Source: JASHPR01 sp963749145
GTDB lineage: Bacteria > Actinomycetota > Actinomycetes > Streptosporangiales > Streptosporangiaceae
Assembly (NCBI GenBank): GCA_963749145.1
Contig: CAVVLN010000002.1
Span: 248,001-312,000 of the forward strand
Direction: 5' to 3'
Length of the DNA: 64,000 nucleotides
Shown here: positions 62,015-64,000 of the stretch, in pieces
How the letters are laid out: each line of letters opens with the position of its first letter
Numbering within the stretch: position 1 is the stretch's first letter
Notes under the pieces: generated by a model
What the model was told of the DNA's origin: nothing
What the model saw: the letters and a program-made list of their open reading frames with translations, nothing else
Databases searched by the model: none
Made by a program: the position numbers and the translations under genes

Positions 62015-64000
62015 TCAGGCATGGCGGTCGCCCCCCGCCGCGGCCTGGATGGTGGCATGGGTGGTGGCCAGCATCGCCCTGGTCGGCAGGACGGCGCTGC
62101 CCATGATCGCCCGCCGGAACGCATAGGCGCAGCTGCGGTGGCCCTTGTCCTGGCGGCCGCGCCAGAGGGTCTTGCCATCCAGCTTCGCGGACCGGAAGTC
62201 GTTGATGACCAGCCGCTGGGACCCGGACGTGACCTCGATCCACTCCTTGCCCGCCGATGGCAGGGCGCTCGCGTAGCAGATCGTGGCCAGCGAGCCGTCG
62301 GCGAAGCGCAGGGATACGACAGCGTCGTTGCCGGGCACCACGCGCCCGTCGCCGCCGCGGCGGCCGTGGCTGTCGCCGGCCAGCACCGAAACGGTCTCCT
62401 CGATGTCGGTGCCAATCAGCGCCTGGGCGGTGTCGATGAAGTGGCACACCTCGCCGAGCACCCGGCCTCCCTGGCGCCGGTCGGTGTACCAGTGGCCGTC
62501 CGGGACCGGCCCGGCCGCGACCCGGTACACCAGGAACTTGGGCTCGGTCACCTCGGCGAGCATAGTTTGCGCAACCTTCACGGCCGGAGACCAGCGGCGG
62601 TTGAACCCGATCATGAGCTGTCGCTCGGAGGCCTCCCAGGCGGCCTCGATCTCGCCAAGCTCGTCCATGGTCAGTGCGAGCGGCTTCTCGCACCACACGT
62701 GCCGCCCGTCTTTCAGGGCCAGTTTCGTGAGCTCGGCGTGGGTGTCGTGCGGGGTGGCGATCACCACGACGCTGACGTCCGGGTCGTCGATGACCGGGAA
62801 GGCCCCGGAGACCGCCTTCTCGAAGCGGTACCGTTCTGCGGCCCGGCGGGCCGTGATCCCGCTCGCCGAGGTCACCGCGACGAGGCGCTTGAAGCCCGCG
62901 CGGCGGAACGCGGGCAGCAGCGTTCCGGTCGAGAACGCCCCGGCGCCGATCCAGCCGACACCCGGCGGCGAGCCGACGAACTGCGCCGCACCCGACGCCG
63001 AGCCGGCGTACGCCGGGTCGGCGGCCGAGGCGCGCGGCCTGATCAGGACCGGGGCATCTTCGGCGGGCGCCTTCGGGTAGGTCAGCTGGACCGCCAGATA
63101 CGGCTCGGGACGCTTCTCGATCAGCTCGTAGGCCGCGGGGGCGTCGCCGATGTCGAAGCGGTGGGTCACCAGGTCGGAGACCTGGAGCCGGCCGGCGGCC
63201 AGCAGGTCGAGCACCGCCTCGAAGTTCCGGCCCTCGGTCCAGCGCACCTGCCCCGCCGGGTAGTCCACCCCCCAGGCCTCGTACGACGGGTCGTAGCGGC
63301 CCGGGCCGTAGGACCGGGCGAACCGCAGCGAGAGCTCCCGCTCGTAGAACGGGGTGCGGTCCAGGTTGAGACCGACATCCCCGACGATGACGATGGCGGC
63401 GCGGTCGCGGCACAGTGCGGGCGCCCGGGTTACCGGCGCGGACGACGAACTGGCCGCGCACACCAGCACCGCGTCCGCGCCCCGCCCGCGCGACCAGGCG
63501 AGGACCCGGTTCGTGGTCGGGTCGCCGAGTTCGTCAAGGGCCAGGATCCCGGATTGTGCCGCGACGATGCGCGCGTGATTCGACGGATCGACGCCGGCCA
63601 CGTCGCAGCCCGCGGCCATGGCCAGCCGGCCGGCCAGCTGCCCGACCAGGCCCAGGCCGATCACGACCACCTTCGCCCCCGGGCCCACCTCGGCTTGGCG
63701 CAGGCCGTGCAGCGCGATCGATGCCACGGTCGTGAACGCGGCGTCCGCGGCGGGCACGCCGCCCGGTACCGCGGCGCAGAGCAGGCCGGGAACCGCCTGG
63801 AACTCGGCGTGGTTCGCCTTGCCCGCCCCGCCGGTCGCCACCACCTGGCCGACCCGCAGGCCGCTGACCGCGGGCCCGACCTCGACCACCTGGCCCGCGG
63901 CGGAATAGCCGAGCGGCAGGTCCTCGGCCAGGCGGCTACGGACGGCCTGCGCCGATGGCGGCGATGCCCTCGGACTCTGGCCTTGCGCACTACCTGGCGG
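62015..64000 (-). CDS. bi-domain zinc-dehydrogenase / Gfo-Idh-MocA oxidoreductase, 5' end outside window
   Basis: The frame is open to the window edge, so the N-terminus is not seen. The visible 660 residues are an MDR domain (GYSAAGQVVEVGPAVSGLRV, KVVVIGLGLVGQLAGRLAMA) followed by a Gfo/Idh/MocA domain (VGWIGAGAFSTGTLLPAFRR, WCEKPLALTMDELGEIE, GEVCHFIDTAQALIGTDIEE). This two-enzyme fusion recurs in surface-glycan clusters, often with heparinase-like or glycosyltransferase genes, and probably oxidises or epimerises a nucleotide sugar. The Lys of the EKP motif is conserved. The 125 bp to the glycosyltransferase on its left are empty. Confidence 0.85.
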   Translation of the reverse strand, partial: PPGSAQGQSPRASPPSAQAVRSRLAEDLPLGYSAAGQVVEVGPAVSGLRVGQVVATGGAGKANHAEFQAVPGLLCAAVPGGVPAADAAFTTVASIALHGLRQAEVGPGAKVVVIGLGLVGQLAGRLAMAAGCDVAGVDPSNHARIVAAQSGILALDELGDPTTNRVLAWSRGRGADAVLVCAASSSSAPVTRAPALCRDRAAIVIVGDVGLNLDRTPFYERELSLRFARSYGPGRYDPSYEAWGVDYPAGQVRWTEGRNFEAVLDLLAAGRLQVSDLVTHRFDIGDAPAAYELIEKRPEPYLAVQLTYPKAPAEDAPVLIRPRASAADPAYAGSASGAAQFVGSPPGVGWIGAGAFSTGTLLPAFRRAGFKRLVAVTSASGITARRAAERYRFEKAVSGAFPVIDDPDVSVVVIATPHDTHAELTKLALKDGRHVWCEKPLALTMDELGEIEAAWEASERQLMIGFNRRWSPAVKVAQTMLAEVTEPKFLVYRVAAGPVPDGHWYTDRRQGGRVLGEVCHFIDTAQALIGTDIEETVSVLAGDSHGRRGGDGRVVPGNDAVVSLRFADGSLATICYASALPSAGKEWIEVTSGSQRLVINDFRSAKLDGKTLWRGRQDKGHRSCAYAFRRAIMGSAVLPTRAMLATTHATIQAAAGGDRHA

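Overview
The window is high-GC DNA of actinobacterial type. The signs are strong GC bias at third codon positions, many GTG starts, an HNH/DUF222 (13E12-type) gene, a SpoIIE-type PAS/GAF phosphatase, an adenylate-cyclase/NB-ARC/TPR regulator and several actinobacterial insertion-sequence families. I infer a soil actinomycete (Streptomycetes or Streptosporangiales-like); the species cannot be read from the sequence. No rRNA, tRNA or CRISPR was seen. Several otherwise well-conserved genes carry single frameshifts, so either decay is common here or the assembly has indel errors.

Layout. 0-5.6 kb: a 52-residue metal-ribbon protein, a large bactofilin/pentapeptide-like membrane protein, an alpha/beta hydrolase stump cut by a DUF222-HNH gene, and an IS630 scrap. 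5.7-14.4 kb: three self-contained regulatory modules, each with a visible operator: MarR/VOC, a two-component system facing an ABC exporter operon, and P450/TetR. 14.4-19.4 kb: a collapsed Tn7-like transposon (intact tnsA, broken tnsB and tnsC) with matching terminal 9-mers and repeated end sequences, next to an NADP-type oxidoreductase and a methyltransferase. 19.5-32.5 kb: housekeeping and accessory genes (DUF885 hydrolase, WecB epimerase, OsmC, SpoIIE phosphatase, FAD oxidoreductase, secreted proteins).

32.5-38.5 kb: a tight four-gene operon (QueD/PTPS-like pterin enzyme, methyltransferase, GT4 glycosyltransferase, SDR reductase), all overlapping, transcribed divergently from a large cyclase/ATPase/TPR regulator. 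This looks like a pathway for a modified, glycosylated pterin or deazapurine and is the most promising candidate for an undescribed system.

39-64 kb: a mosaic cell-surface polysaccharide island. It holds a heptose-phosphate operon (hddA-gmhA-gmhB), Wzx-like flippase, Wzy-like polymerase, AsnB-type amidotransferase, four or five glycosyltransferases, several methyltransferases and a bi-domain dehydrogenase/Gfo-Idh-MocA enzyme that runs off the right edge. Parts are clearly lower in GC. It is littered with IS630, IS66, ISL3 and IS701 remnants and with two (perhaps three) very short relics of UDP-sugar dehydrogenase N-termini directly upstream of sugar genes, which suggests repeated cassette exchange. 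The flippase, a GT4 gene, a small unknown gene and a CgeB-like gene are chained by 4-base start/stop overlaps.
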